Assembly (NCBI GenBank): GCA_946886325.1
Contig: CAMPIK010000180.1
Location: 1-5,792 of the forward strand
DNA: 5,792 bases
DNA from: an uncultured Shinella sp.
GTDB lineage: Bacteria > Pseudomonadota > Alphaproteobacteria > Rhizobiales > Rhizobiaceae
Direction of reading: 5' to 3'
Below, piece by piece: positions 1-5,792 of the stretch (positions are counted from its first letter, which is position 1; each line of letters starts with the position of its first letter). The notes below the pieces were generated by a model, which was given only the letters and a program-made list of their open reading frames with translations, searched no databases and was not told where the DNA came from. Position numbers and translations under genes: made by a program.

Positions 1-54
1 CTTGAAAACATCGTTCGCCGGCGCTCCTAGGGGCTGGGGCCCCGGGCGGCGGCG
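1..54 (+). other. Upstream coding remnant of the RND permease with in-frame TAG
   Basis: Frame 1 reads LENIVRRRS, then TAG at 28-30, then GLGPRAAAV, and runs without a shift into the open frame that follows. In the RND family the end of TM4 and the following cytoplasmic stretch read roughly V-E-N-(I/V)-x-R-R-x-x-E-G, so both sides of the stop are recognisable permease sequence. TAG sits where Glu (GAG) is expected, so one G-to-T change at position 28 explains it. The essential TM4 Asp pair of the family would lie only a few residues upstream of the window. The alternative is a base-call error, since the site lies close to the window edge. Confidence 0.8.
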
Positions 55-1899
55 GTGCACGGCACGCTGGAGGTGTTCTTCGCGGTCATCGCCACGACGG
101 CGACGCTGGCGGCGGTCTTCATACCGCTCTCCTTCCTGCCGGGGCAGACCGGTCGACTCTTCCGCGAGTTCGGCTTCGTGCTCGCCTTCGCAATCCTGCT
201 CTCCTCCTTCGTCGCGCTGACGCTCTGCCCGATGCTGGCATCGCGCATGTTGAAGGCGGAGGGACACGAGCCACGCACGGGGCTTTTGGCGCGTTTCGGC
301 GGCCTGGCCTCGCGGGCCTATCGGTCGACGCTGCGCGCCTGCCTCAATGCGCCGCTGGTGGTGTTTCTGGTCGCGGTTCTGTTCACCCTTGCCGGCGCGA
401 CGAGCTTTTTCACGCTGAAATCCGAATTGACGCCGAGCGAGGATCGCTCGGTGGTGCTCATGCGCATCAACGCGCCGCAAGGCGTTTCGCTCGAATATGC
501 GCAGGAGCAGATGAAGCGGATCGAGGACCAGTTGCGCCCGATCTTCGATGCCGGCGAGATCGTCAATATCTTCTCGATCTCGGGGCAGGGCGGGTCGACG
601 AACAGCGGCTTCATGGTGATGACCCTTGCGCCCTGGCACGAGCGGGACCGCACGCAGCAGGAGATCGTCAAGGACATCAACGCCGCCGCAGCCAAGGTCT
701 CGTCGGTGCGCGCCTTCGCGATCCAGCCGAACAGTCTCGGCATCCGAGGTGCGGGCAGCGGGCTGCAGGTGGCGATGCTCGGCAACAATTACGACAAGCT
801 GGGTGCCGCTGCCGCCGAACTGGTGCGCAAGATCGAGGATAGCGGCCGGTTCGAGAACGTGCGGCTGAACTACGAGCCGAACCAGGCGCAGCTTTCCGTC
901 ACGATCGACCGTGAACGGGCGTCCGATCTCGGCATCGACATCACCGGCCTGTCGCCGGCGCTCCAGGCGATGCTTGAAGGCAACAGCGTCGTCGATATCT
1001 TCGTGGACGGTCAAGCCTATCCCGTGATCCTGTCCTCCACCACCAATCCGATCAACGACCCGACCGACCTTGAAAACATCTTCCTGAAGACCGGCGACGG
1101 CAAGATCGTGCCGATGTCGTCGATCGCCTCGCTCGAGGAAAAGGCCGTCGCGCCGCAGCTTTCGCGCGAGCAGCAGTTGCGGTCCGTCTCGCTGTCGGCG
1201 GGCCTTGCGCCCGACCTACCGCTCGGCGAAGCGCTGGCGATGGTCGAGGAAATGGCCGAGCCGCTCATGCCTGAGGGTGCGCGGCTGATCCCGATGGCGG
1301 AGGCGGCGACGCTGGAGGAAAATTCCAGCGGTCTCTTCATCACCTTCGGCTTTGCGCTCATCATCATCTATCTTGTGCTCGCCGCCCAGTTCGAGAGCTT
1401 CGTCAGCGGCGTCATCATCATGGCGACGGTGCCGCTCGGGCTTGCCTGCGCCATCTTCGCGATGATCCTGACCGGCACGACGCTCAACATCTACAGCCAG
1501 ATCGGGCTGGTGATGCTGGTCGGCATCATGGCGAAGAACGGTATCCTGATCGTCGAATTCGCCAACCAGCTGCGCGATCGCGGGCAGGATGTGAGAAGCG
1601 CCATCGAGGATGCCGCGAATATCCGCCTGCGCCCGGTGATGATGACGATGATCGCGACCATCGTCGGCGCCGTGCCGCTGGTTCTGGCGAGCGGGGCCGG
1701 CGCGGAAGCGCGTATCGCGCTCGGCTGGGTGCTCGTCGGCGGCCTCGGACTTGCGACGGTGGTCACGCTCTATCTGACGCCGGTCGCCTATCTGTCGATC
1801 GCCCGCTTCACCACGCCCCATGCGGACGAGGAGCGGCGGCTTCGCAAGGAGATGGAAGCGGCGGCGGCGATCGAGGCGGGGGCGCAACCGGCGGAATAG
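55..1899 (+). CDS. RND efflux permease, C-terminal part (gene broken by upstream TAG)
   Basis: This is the 3' part of an AcrB/MexB-type (HAE1) resistance-nodulation-division permease, a proton-driven inner-membrane pump that normally works as a trimer with a periplasmic adaptor and an outer-membrane channel. Counting from the GTG at 55, hydrophobic segments match TM5 (about 7-29), TM6 (38-62) and TM7 (98-119). A large periplasmic porter/docking loop follows (about 120-425), then TM8 (427-446), TM9 (453-476), TM10 (483-503), TM11 (527-546) and TM12 (556-583). The FESF motif ends TM8. TM10 carries GIMAKNGILIVEF, whose Lys494 corresponds to the proton-relay Lys940 of AcrB. A charged tail closes the protein. 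The 614 residues compare with about 1,030-1,050 in the family. GTG 55 is merely the first start codon after the TAG: no Shine-Dalgarno sequence precedes it, and starting there would remove TM1-4 with the essential Asp pair. I therefore read this as a disrupted or mis-sequenced gene. Family assignment is secure; substrate cannot be told. Confidence 0.85.
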   Translation: MHGTLEVFFAVIATTATLAAVFIPLSFLPGQTGRLFREFGFVLAFAILLSSFVALTLCPMLASRMLKAEGHEPRTGLLARFGGLASRAYRSTLRACLNAPLVVFLVAVLFTLAGATSFFTLKSELTPSEDRSVVLMRINAPQGVSLEYAQEQMKRIEDQLRPIFDAGEIVNIFSISGQGGSTNSGFMVMTLAPWHERDRTQQEIVKDINAAAAKVSSVRAFAIQPNSLGIRGAGSGLQVAMLGNNYDKLGAAAAELVRKIEDSGRFENVRLNYEPNQAQLSVTIDRERASDLGIDITGLSPALQAMLEGNSVVDIFVDGQAYPVILSSTTNPINDPTDLENIFLKTGDGKIVPMSSIASLEEKAVAPQLSREQQLRSVSLSAGLAPDLPLGEALAMVEEMAEPLMPEGARLIPMAEAATLEENSSGLFITFGFALIIIYLVLAAQFESFVSGVIIMATVPLGLACAIFAMILTGTTLNIYSQIGLVMLVGIMAKNGILIVEFANQLRDRGQDVRSAIEDAANIRLRPVMMTMIATIVGAVPLVLASGAGAEARIALGWVLVGGLGLATVVTLYLTPVAYLSIARFTTPHADEERRLRKEMEAAAAIEAGAQPAE

Positions 1900-1912
1900 G
1901 GCAGGCGGTTGC

Positions 1913-1927
1913 TGTCCGTTCCGGACA
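1913..1927 (+). repeat. Small inverted repeat after the RND gene, possible weak terminator
   Basis: TGTCCG at 1913-1918 and CGGACA at 1922-1927 are perfect reverse complements around a three-base spacer, 13 bases after the RND stop codon. A six-pair hairpin is possible in the transcript, but only AATT and mixed sequence follow, with no run of T. It is a poor intrinsic terminator and could equally be an operator or chance. Confidence 0.3.
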
Positions 1928-1972
1928 ATTCCTGTTGCTGCCGGTCCCTCTGCTGCCGACCGTTGGACAATT
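1923..1972. repeat. Direct repeat GGACAATT, two copies 42 bases apart
   Basis: GGACAATT occurs at 1923-1930 and again at 1965-1972, both inside the intergenic region before the FAD oxidase gene. The start-to-start distance of 42 bases is about four helical turns, so both copies would face the same side of the DNA. The second copy ends six bases before a possible -35 element. A regulator binding site is a possible reading; no known family site is recognised. Confidence 0.3.
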
Positions 1973-1978
1973 TGCGTC

Positions 1979-2008
1979 TTTACAGCACCGCGCCGTTCCG
2001 CCCATAAC
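1979..2008 (+). promoter_or_regulatory. Possible sigma-70-type promoter of the FAD oxidase gene
   Basis: TTTACA at 1979-1984 matches five of six bases of the -35 consensus TTGACA. CATAAC at 2003-2008 matches four of six bases of TATAAT, with an 18-base spacer. Transcription would start near 2015 and give a very short leader containing the ribosome binding site at 2021-2026. The match is modest and rests on consensus alone. Confidence 0.3.
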
Positions 2009-2020
2009 GGCCGAAAACAG

Positions 2021-2026
2021 GGAGGG
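2021..2026 (+). promoter_or_regulatory. Ribosome binding site of the FAD oxidase gene
   Basis: GGAGGG lies five bases before the ATG at 2032. It is the strongest Shine-Dalgarno match before any of the three genes, and it fixes this start over other in-frame candidates. Confidence 0.8.
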
Positions 2027-2031
2027 TCGTC

Positions 2032-3444
2032 ATGGCGCTTGCGGACATCAAGGGCGGTCTGCGCAACGAGGCGGGCATCACCGCCGCTCTATCGGATTTC
2101 CGGTCGGCATTCGGCGAGCGCTTCCAGACCGGTGAGGCGATCCGGGCGCAACACGCCCACACGACCACCTATATTCCCTCGCAACTGCCTGACGGCGTGC
2201 TCTTTGCCGAAAGCGCCGACGACGTGACGGTCGCGGTCAAGCTTTGCGCGCGCCACAAGGTTCCCGTCGTTCCCTTCGGCACCGGCTCGTCGCTGGAAGG
2301 CCAGGTCAATGCGCCGAACGGCGGAATATCGATCGATTTCAGCCGGATGAATCGCGTTCTGGAAGTCAATGCCGAGGACCTCGACTGCACGGTCGAACCG
2401 GGCATCACCCGCGAGGAATTGAACGCCTACCTGCGCGATACGGGGCTGTTCTTTCCGATCGATCCCGGCGCCAATGCCTCGATCGGCGGCATGGCCTCGA
2501 CGCGTGCGTCCGGCACGAATGCGGTGCGCTACGGCACGATGAAGGACAATGTGCTGGCCGTCACCGCCGTCACCGCGAAGGGCGAGGAAATCCGCACCGC
2601 CCGGCGCGCGCGAAAATCGTCCGCCGGCTACGACCTGACGCGGCTTTTCGTCGGGGCCGAAGGCACGCTCGGCGTGCTCACCTCGATCACGCTGCGCCTC
2701 CAGGGCATACCGGAGGTGATTGCCGGCGGCATCTGCGGTTTCCCGAGCCTCACCGACGCCTGCAACGCCGTCATCATGACGATCCAGCTGGGCATCCCGG
2801 TTGCCCGCATCGAACTGGTCAATGCCTTGCAGATCCGGGCCTGCAACGCCTATTCGGGCCTGAACCTTCCGGAACAGCCGACGCTTTTCGTCGAGTTCCA
2901 CGGCACCGCCGAGGGCGTCAACCTGCAATCGGCGCAGTTTTCGGACGTGACGGCGGAATGCGGCGGCGGAGAATTCCAGTGGACGGCGGATGCGGCCGAG
3001 CGGGCGAAGCTCTGGAAGGCCCGCCATGACGTCTACTGGGCGGCGAAAAGCCTGCGTCCGGGCTGCGCGGTGCTGGCGACCGATGTCTGCGTGCCGATCT
3101 CGCGCCTTGCGGACTGCGTCGCCGAAACCGAAGCGGATATCGCGGAAAGCGGGCTCGTCGCGCCGATCGTCGGTCACGCGGGCGACGGGAATTTCCATGT
3201 CAGCGTGGTGCTCGACGACAAGGACCCGACGGAGGTCGCGGGCGTCGAGGCCTTCGTCGCGCGGCTCAACCAACGGGCGCTGGCGATGGACGGCACCTGC
3301 ACCGGCGAACACGGCATCGGACAGGGCAAGAAGTCGTTCCTGCCGCTTGAGCTCGGCGGCTCGATCGACCTGATGCGCCAGATCAAGACGGCGCTCGATC
3401 CCGACGATATCCTCAATCCCGGAAAGATTTTTACGCTTGTTTAG
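2032..3444 (+). CDS. FAD-linked D-lactate dehydrogenase (cytochrome)/GlcD-family oxidase
   Basis: This is a complete 470-residue flavoprotein of the VAO/PCMH superfamily that oxidises a D-2-hydroxyacid, most likely D-lactate, to the 2-oxoacid and passes electrons to a cytochrome or other acceptor. The N-terminal FAD-binding domain shows PFGTGSSLEG at 81-90, DPGANASIGGM from 144, GTNAVRYG at 161-168 and GAEGTLGV at 208-215. The C-terminal FAD-oxidase domain has GHAGDGNFH, placing His382 and His389 seven apart, and GEHGIG with Glu426-His427. Family structures use such His/His/Glu residues to bind a divalent metal near the substrate. The protein ends with the usual DPDDILNPGKIF. No signal peptide or membrane segment is visible, so it should be cytosolic or peripherally membrane-bound. 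The ATG at 2032 is supported by GGAGGG at 2021-2026, five bases upstream. No glcE or glcF partner lies beside it, which favours a stand-alone D-lactate dehydrogenase over a glycolate oxidase subunit. D-2-hydroxyglutarate or another hydroxyacid remains possible as substrate. Confidence 0.9.
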   Translation: MALADIKGGLRNEAGITAALSDFRSAFGERFQTGEAIRAQHAHTTTYIPSQLPDGVLFAESADDVTVAVKLCARHKVPVVPFGTGSSLEGQVNAPNGGISIDFSRMNRVLEVNAEDLDCTVEPGITREELNAYLRDTGLFFPIDPGANASIGGMASTRASGTNAVRYGTMKDNVLAVTAVTAKGEEIRTARRARKSSAGYDLTRLFVGAEGTLGVLTSITLRLQGIPEVIAGGICGFPSLTDACNAVIMTIQLGIPVARIELVNALQIRACNAYSGLNLPEQPTLFVEFHGTAEGVNLQSAQFSDVTAECGGGEFQWTADAAERAKLWKARHDVYWAAKSLRPGCAVLATDVCVPISRLADCVAETEADIAESGLVAPIVGHAGDGNFHVSVVLDDKDPTEVAGVEAFVARLNQRALAMDGTCTGEHGIGQGKKSFLPLELGGSIDLMRQIKTALDPDDILNPGKIFTLV

Positions 3445-3477
3445 GACACGGGTGGACGGCGAAACTGCCCGACGCCC

Positions 3478-3502
3478 GGGGCGCCGCAATGGGTGCGGCC
3501 CC
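3478..3502 (+). terminator. Imperfect GC-rich hairpin after the FAD oxidase gene
   Basis: GGG at 3478-3480 and GCCGC at 3483-3487 can pair with GCGGC at 3495-3499 and CCC at 3500-3502. This leaves a two-base bulge and a seven-base loop. It lies about 33 bases after the stop codon, a fitting place for transcript release. However, AAATTCTG follows instead of a T-run, so an intrinsic terminator is unproven. The overlapping odd palindrome CGCCC-G-GGGCG at 3473-3483 is part of the same GC-rich patch. Confidence 0.3.
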
Positions 3503-3510
3503 AAATTCTG

Positions 3511-3521
3511 CACAGACTGTG
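3511..3521. promoter_or_regulatory. Perfect palindrome CACAG-A-CTGTG overlapping a -10 region
   Basis: CACAG (3511-3515) and CTGTG (3517-3521) form a perfect inverted repeat around one base. Its last two bases are the TG of the extended -10 element beside it, so a bound protein would cover the promoter. The palindrome is short and matches no operator I can name. Confidence 0.3.
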
Positions 3522-3528
3522 ATACAAT
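3520..3528 (+). promoter_or_regulatory. Possible extended -10 promoter element of the AsmA gene
   Basis: TGATACAAT fits the extended -10 pattern TG-N-TATAAT, with TACAAT at 3523-3528. The surrounding bases, about 3503-3560, are clearly more AT-rich than the flanking genes, as expected for a promoter. No good -35 hexamer lies 16-18 bases upstream, which extended -10 promoters can tolerate. Transcription would start near 3535, about 48 bases before the proposed GTG start. Confidence 0.4.
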
Positions 3529-3540
3529 TAGCCTTTATGC

Positions 3541-3556
3541 TGCGTATAGTTACGCA
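3541..3556. repeat. Perfect palindrome TGCGTA-N4-TACGCA before the AsmA gene
   Basis: TGCGTA at 3541-3546 and TACGCA at 3551-3556 are exact reverse complements around TAGT. The next outer pair mismatches and the one after (G3539/C3558) matches again. It lies just after the predicted transcription start, 27 bases before the GTG, so it could be a repressor operator or a six-pair hairpin in the leader RNA. The size and spacing suit a dimeric helix-turn-helix regulator, but none is identified. Confidence 0.4.
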
Positions 3557-3582
3557 ACTTCAAGGGACTTCGGATCGATCGT

Positions 3583-5792
3583 GTGCTCTTAAGATTCATG
3601 CTCTTCTTCGGTGGCCTCGTGGTGGTCGCGCTGTTCTCGGCGCTGCTGGCGCCGCTGTTCGTCGACTGGACGAACTTCCGCCAGGATTTCGAGCGCGAGG
3701 CGAGCCGCATCATGGGGCGCCAGGTCGTGGTGCACGGCAAGGTGGATGCGAGAATCCTGCCTTTTCCCTCCGTGACCCTCAACGACGTGCGCGTCGGATC
3801 GCAGGAGGACGGGCGGCCGCTGGTCGAGGTCGCGCGTTTTTCCATGGATGCCGAACTGGCGCCATTTCTCAGCGGCGAGGCGCTGATCTTCGACATGCGC
3901 ATCGAGGAGCCGAAGGCGCGGGTGAAGCTCTTCGAGGACGGCACGCTCGACTGGGCGCGCGGACGGCAGTCCGATATCCCGGCGAAGACCGTCGTTCTCG
4001 AAAACGTCACCATCAGCGGCGGCGAGGTCGAGTTCGTCGACGAGCAGACGGGCCGCACCCGCACGGTGACGGGCCTTGATGCCCAGATCGCCGCGCGCTC
4101 GCTCGCCGGGCCGTGGCGCGTCGAGGGGCGGGCGGTTCTGGATGGCGAGGCGGGCGCCTTCCAGCTTTCGAGCGGCCAGCTCGACGATGCCGGCACGCTT
4201 CGCATGCGCGCCCGCCTTGTTCCCGACCGGCTGGGCTTCACCGCCGATCTCGAAGGCGACCTCAAGGTGGTGGATTTCAAGCCGCAATATCACGGCACGT
4301 TCTCGGTTGCGGAAAAGCCGCAGGAAGACGGCAAGCCGGCCCCTGACCATATCCGCATATCCGGCGGCTTCGAACTGTCGAACGAGCGGCTGCGCATTCC
4401 GGAATACCGGCTCGAGGCGGGCGATCGCGCCGATCCCTATATCGTGACCGGCGAGGCGACGCTCGATACCGGCAAGGTGCCGGAGTTCCTGCTGATCGCC
4501 GACGGCCAGCAGATCGACGTCAGCCGCATCGGCAACAGCGGCGAGGCCGGCAAGACGGAGCGCAGCCCGGAGATTTCCGCGCGCCGCCGGCTTGAGGCGC
4601 TGCTTTCGATTGCCGCCGACATCCCGATCCCGCAGGTGCCGGGGCGCGCGAGCCTGAAGCTGCCGGCGCTGGTGGTCGGCGATACGACGGTGCGCGAACT
4701 GACGCTCGACCTCAGGCCAGATGGCGATGCGTGGCTCGTCGACCGGGCCGAAGCGCAGTTTCCGGGCCGCACCGCGCTCGAGGCCAAGGGGCGGCTGCAG
4801 CTTCGCGGCGACCGCAGCTTCGTCGGCGACCTGCTGATCGCCTCCAACCAGCCGTCCGGCCTTGCCACATGGCTCGCCGGTTCCGTCGATCCGGAGATAC
4901 GCAGCCTGAAGACGGCGGGCTTTTCGGCGAAGGTCAATCTCAACGACACGCTGCAACGCTTCGAGGACCTCGAACTCGCGGCCGGACCGGCGATCCTCAA
5001 GGGCCGCATCGAACGCCAGTCGCTGGCCGACCAGCCTCCCGGCCTGTCGATCGAGCTCAAGGGCGAGACGGTCGAGGTCGAATCGCTGCGGGCGCTTGCC
5101 GGTCTGGTGGCCGGCGACGCATCGCTGGATATGGTCCTGTCGCATGCAATCGCGCTCGACCTCGATGCCAATACGTTCACGGCGCTCGGTGAGACGGCGC
5201 ATGGCGTCAATGCCGTGCTCTCGCTGAAGGACGGGACGTTGCGCGTCGAACGGCTGGACGTCGCCTCGCTCGCCGGCGCGGCGATTTCGGCCAACGGCAC
5301 ACTGGGCGGCTCCCTGCTCAACCCGGCCGCCGGCCTGCGCGCGCAGATACGGGCAGATGCGATGCGCCCGCTTCTGACGCTTCTCTCCCGGCACCTGCCG
5401 CAGCATCCCGTGCTCGACCGGATCGTGCGCAACGGCAATTATTTCGACGAAGCGGACCTGACGCTCTCCATGGCGCTGCCCGGCGAGGAGGCCGGACGCG
5501 CGGTCGCAAACCTCTCGGGCGCCGTCAATGGCGGCCGCCTCAACGCACGGCTTTCCGCCCCGTCCGCGCTGGACTTTGTCAGCGGCGAGGACTTCGACCT
5601 CGAGATGCGGCTTGAGAACCAGAGCACGGTCGTTCTCGCCGGGCAAATGGGTCTCGATCCGCTGCCCTTCGACGCCGAACCCGATGGCGTCGCCTCCCTG
5701 ACGATCCAGCAGCGGCCGGATGAAGACGCCGGGATCGTCTCGTCCTTCACGGCGGGAGCGACGTCGGTGACGGCCGAAGGCGCGATTGCGCT
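3583..5792 (+). CDS. AsmA family envelope protein (5' part, runs off window)
   Basis: The frame is open from the GTG at 3583 to the window end, covering 736 complete codons with no stop. The N-terminus has one hydrophobic anchor (about residues 3-25, LLRFMLFFGG onward), then VDWTNFRQDFE from residue 27 and VDARILPFPSVTL from 54. This arrangement is typical of alphaproteobacterial AsmA proteins: an inner-membrane anchor followed by a long periplasmic region rich in beta strands. The rest shows the diffuse alternating-hydrophobic, Gly/Asp-rich pattern of the family. AsmA-like proteins (AsmA, TamB, YhdP relatives) are known to act in outer-membrane homeostasis, with evidence for phospholipid movement between membranes; that role here is inferred. 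An in-frame TAG at 3547 and no other start codon leave GTG 3583 or ATG 3598. I prefer GTG because it adds a basic residue and completes the anchor, although its Shine-Dalgarno match is weak (AAGGGA at 3562-3567 is 15 bases away). Homologues are often longer than this visible part, so the C-terminus is missing. Confidence 0.85.
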   Translation, partial: MLLRFMLFFGGLVVVALFSALLAPLFVDWTNFRQDFEREASRIMGRQVVVHGKVDARILPFPSVTLNDVRVGSQEDGRPLVEVARFSMDAELAPFLSGEALIFDMRIEEPKARVKLFEDGTLDWARGRQSDIPAKTVVLENVTISGGEVEFVDEQTGRTRTVTGLDAQIAARSLAGPWRVEGRAVLDGEAGAFQLSSGQLDDAGTLRMRARLVPDRLGFTADLEGDLKVVDFKPQYHGTFSVAEKPQEDGKPAPDHIRISGGFELSNERLRIPEYRLEAGDRADPYIVTGEATLDTGKVPEFLLIADGQQIDVSRIGNSGEAGKTERSPEISARRRLEALLSIAADIPIPQVPGRASLKLPALVVGDTTVRELTLDLRPDGDAWLVDRAEAQFPGRTALEAKGRLQLRGDRSFVGDLLIASNQPSGLATWLAGSVDPEIRSLKTAGFSAKVNLNDTLQRFEDLELAAGPAILKGRIERQSLADQPPGLSIELKGETVEVESLRALAGLVAGDASLDMVLSHAIALDLDANTFTALGETAHGVNAVLSLKDGTLRVERLDVASLAGAAISANGTLGGSLLNPAAGLRAQIRADAMRPLLTLLSRHLPQHPVLDRIVRNGNYFDEADLTLSMALPGEEAGRAVANLSGAVNGGRLNARLSAPSALDFVSGEDFDLEMRLENQSTVVLAGQMGLDPLPFDAEPDGVASLTIQQRPDEDAGIVSSFTAGATSVTAEGAIA

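Noticed and set aside
1..60. Division of the RND pump into two natural half-genes
   Set aside because: The stop lies after TM4, inside the first half, and no Shine-Dalgarno sequence precedes the GTG at 55. Loss of a single Glu codon explains the break more simply.
1216..1887. Minus-strand open frame of 223 codons rich in His, Asp and Arg
   Set aside because: It is the antisense of RND TM8-TM12. The composition is a by-product of complementing Val, Leu, Ile and Met codons.
1963..1991. TTGGAC at 1963-1968 as a -35 promoter box
   Set aside because: At the normal 16-18 base spacing the sequence is GC-rich (around CACCGC) and has no -10-like hexamer. TTTACA/CATAAC slightly downstream fits better.
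2089..3513. Open frame of 474 codons on the minus strand across the FAD oxidase gene
   Set aside because: It mirrors the oxidase gene codon for codon, its product is rich in Arg, Asp and Ala with no family resemblance, and the + strand product has all the expected catalytic motifs.
3489..4079. Open frame on the + strand starting before the AsmA gene
   Set aside because: It is in another frame, overlaps the AsmA coding region for most of its length, and becomes Arg/Gly/Ala-rich with no domain. The AsmA frame has the conserved VDW and LPFPS motifs.
3589..5646. Open frame of 685 codons on the minus strand across the AsmA gene
   Set aside because: It is antisense to a clear AsmA coding frame. 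Its translation is Arg/Ala-rich low-complexity-like sequence with no recognisable domain, as expected from complementing GC-biased codons.

Overview
The window is GC-rich with strong G/C preference at third codon positions. The three proteins it encodes resemble those of Alphaproteobacteria, most likely Rhizobiales (Rhizobium/Agrobacterium/Sinorhizobium/Shinella-like); this placement is my recognition of the protein style, not a search result. All three genes lie on the + strand and fill nearly the whole window. I see no mobile element, tRNA, rRNA or CRISPR array.

Layout. (1) Positions 1-1899 hold the 3' part of an RND-family (AcrB/MexB-type) inner-membrane efflux permease. The visible frame enters from upstream, carries the family sequence just after TM4, then has an in-frame TAG at 28-30 where the family normally has Glu, and continues open to 1899. 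This is a nonsense mutation (or a sequencing error near the window edge), not a natural gene start. (2) Positions 1900-2031 are a short intergenic region with a small inverted repeat, a repeated 8-mer (GGACAATT) and a weak possible promoter. (3) Positions 2032-3444 encode a complete 470-residue FAD-linked 2-hydroxyacid dehydrogenase of the D-lactate dehydrogenase (cytochrome)/GlcD family with a clear ribosome binding site. (4) Positions 3445-3582 are a second intergenic region. It has an imperfect GC hairpin, then an AT-richer stretch with an extended -10 element and two perfect palindromes. (5) From 3583 to beyond the right edge runs an AsmA-family envelope protein: one N-terminal membrane anchor, then a long periplasmic region.

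How they relate. The three genes are separated by gaps of 132 and 138 bases and have no obvious shared pathway (drug/solute efflux, hydroxyacid oxidation, envelope lipid homeostasis). They look like independently transcribed chromosomal neighbours, not one operon. I found no convincing undescribed system. The points most worth checking are the premature TAG in the RND gene and the palindromes just upstream of the AsmA gene.
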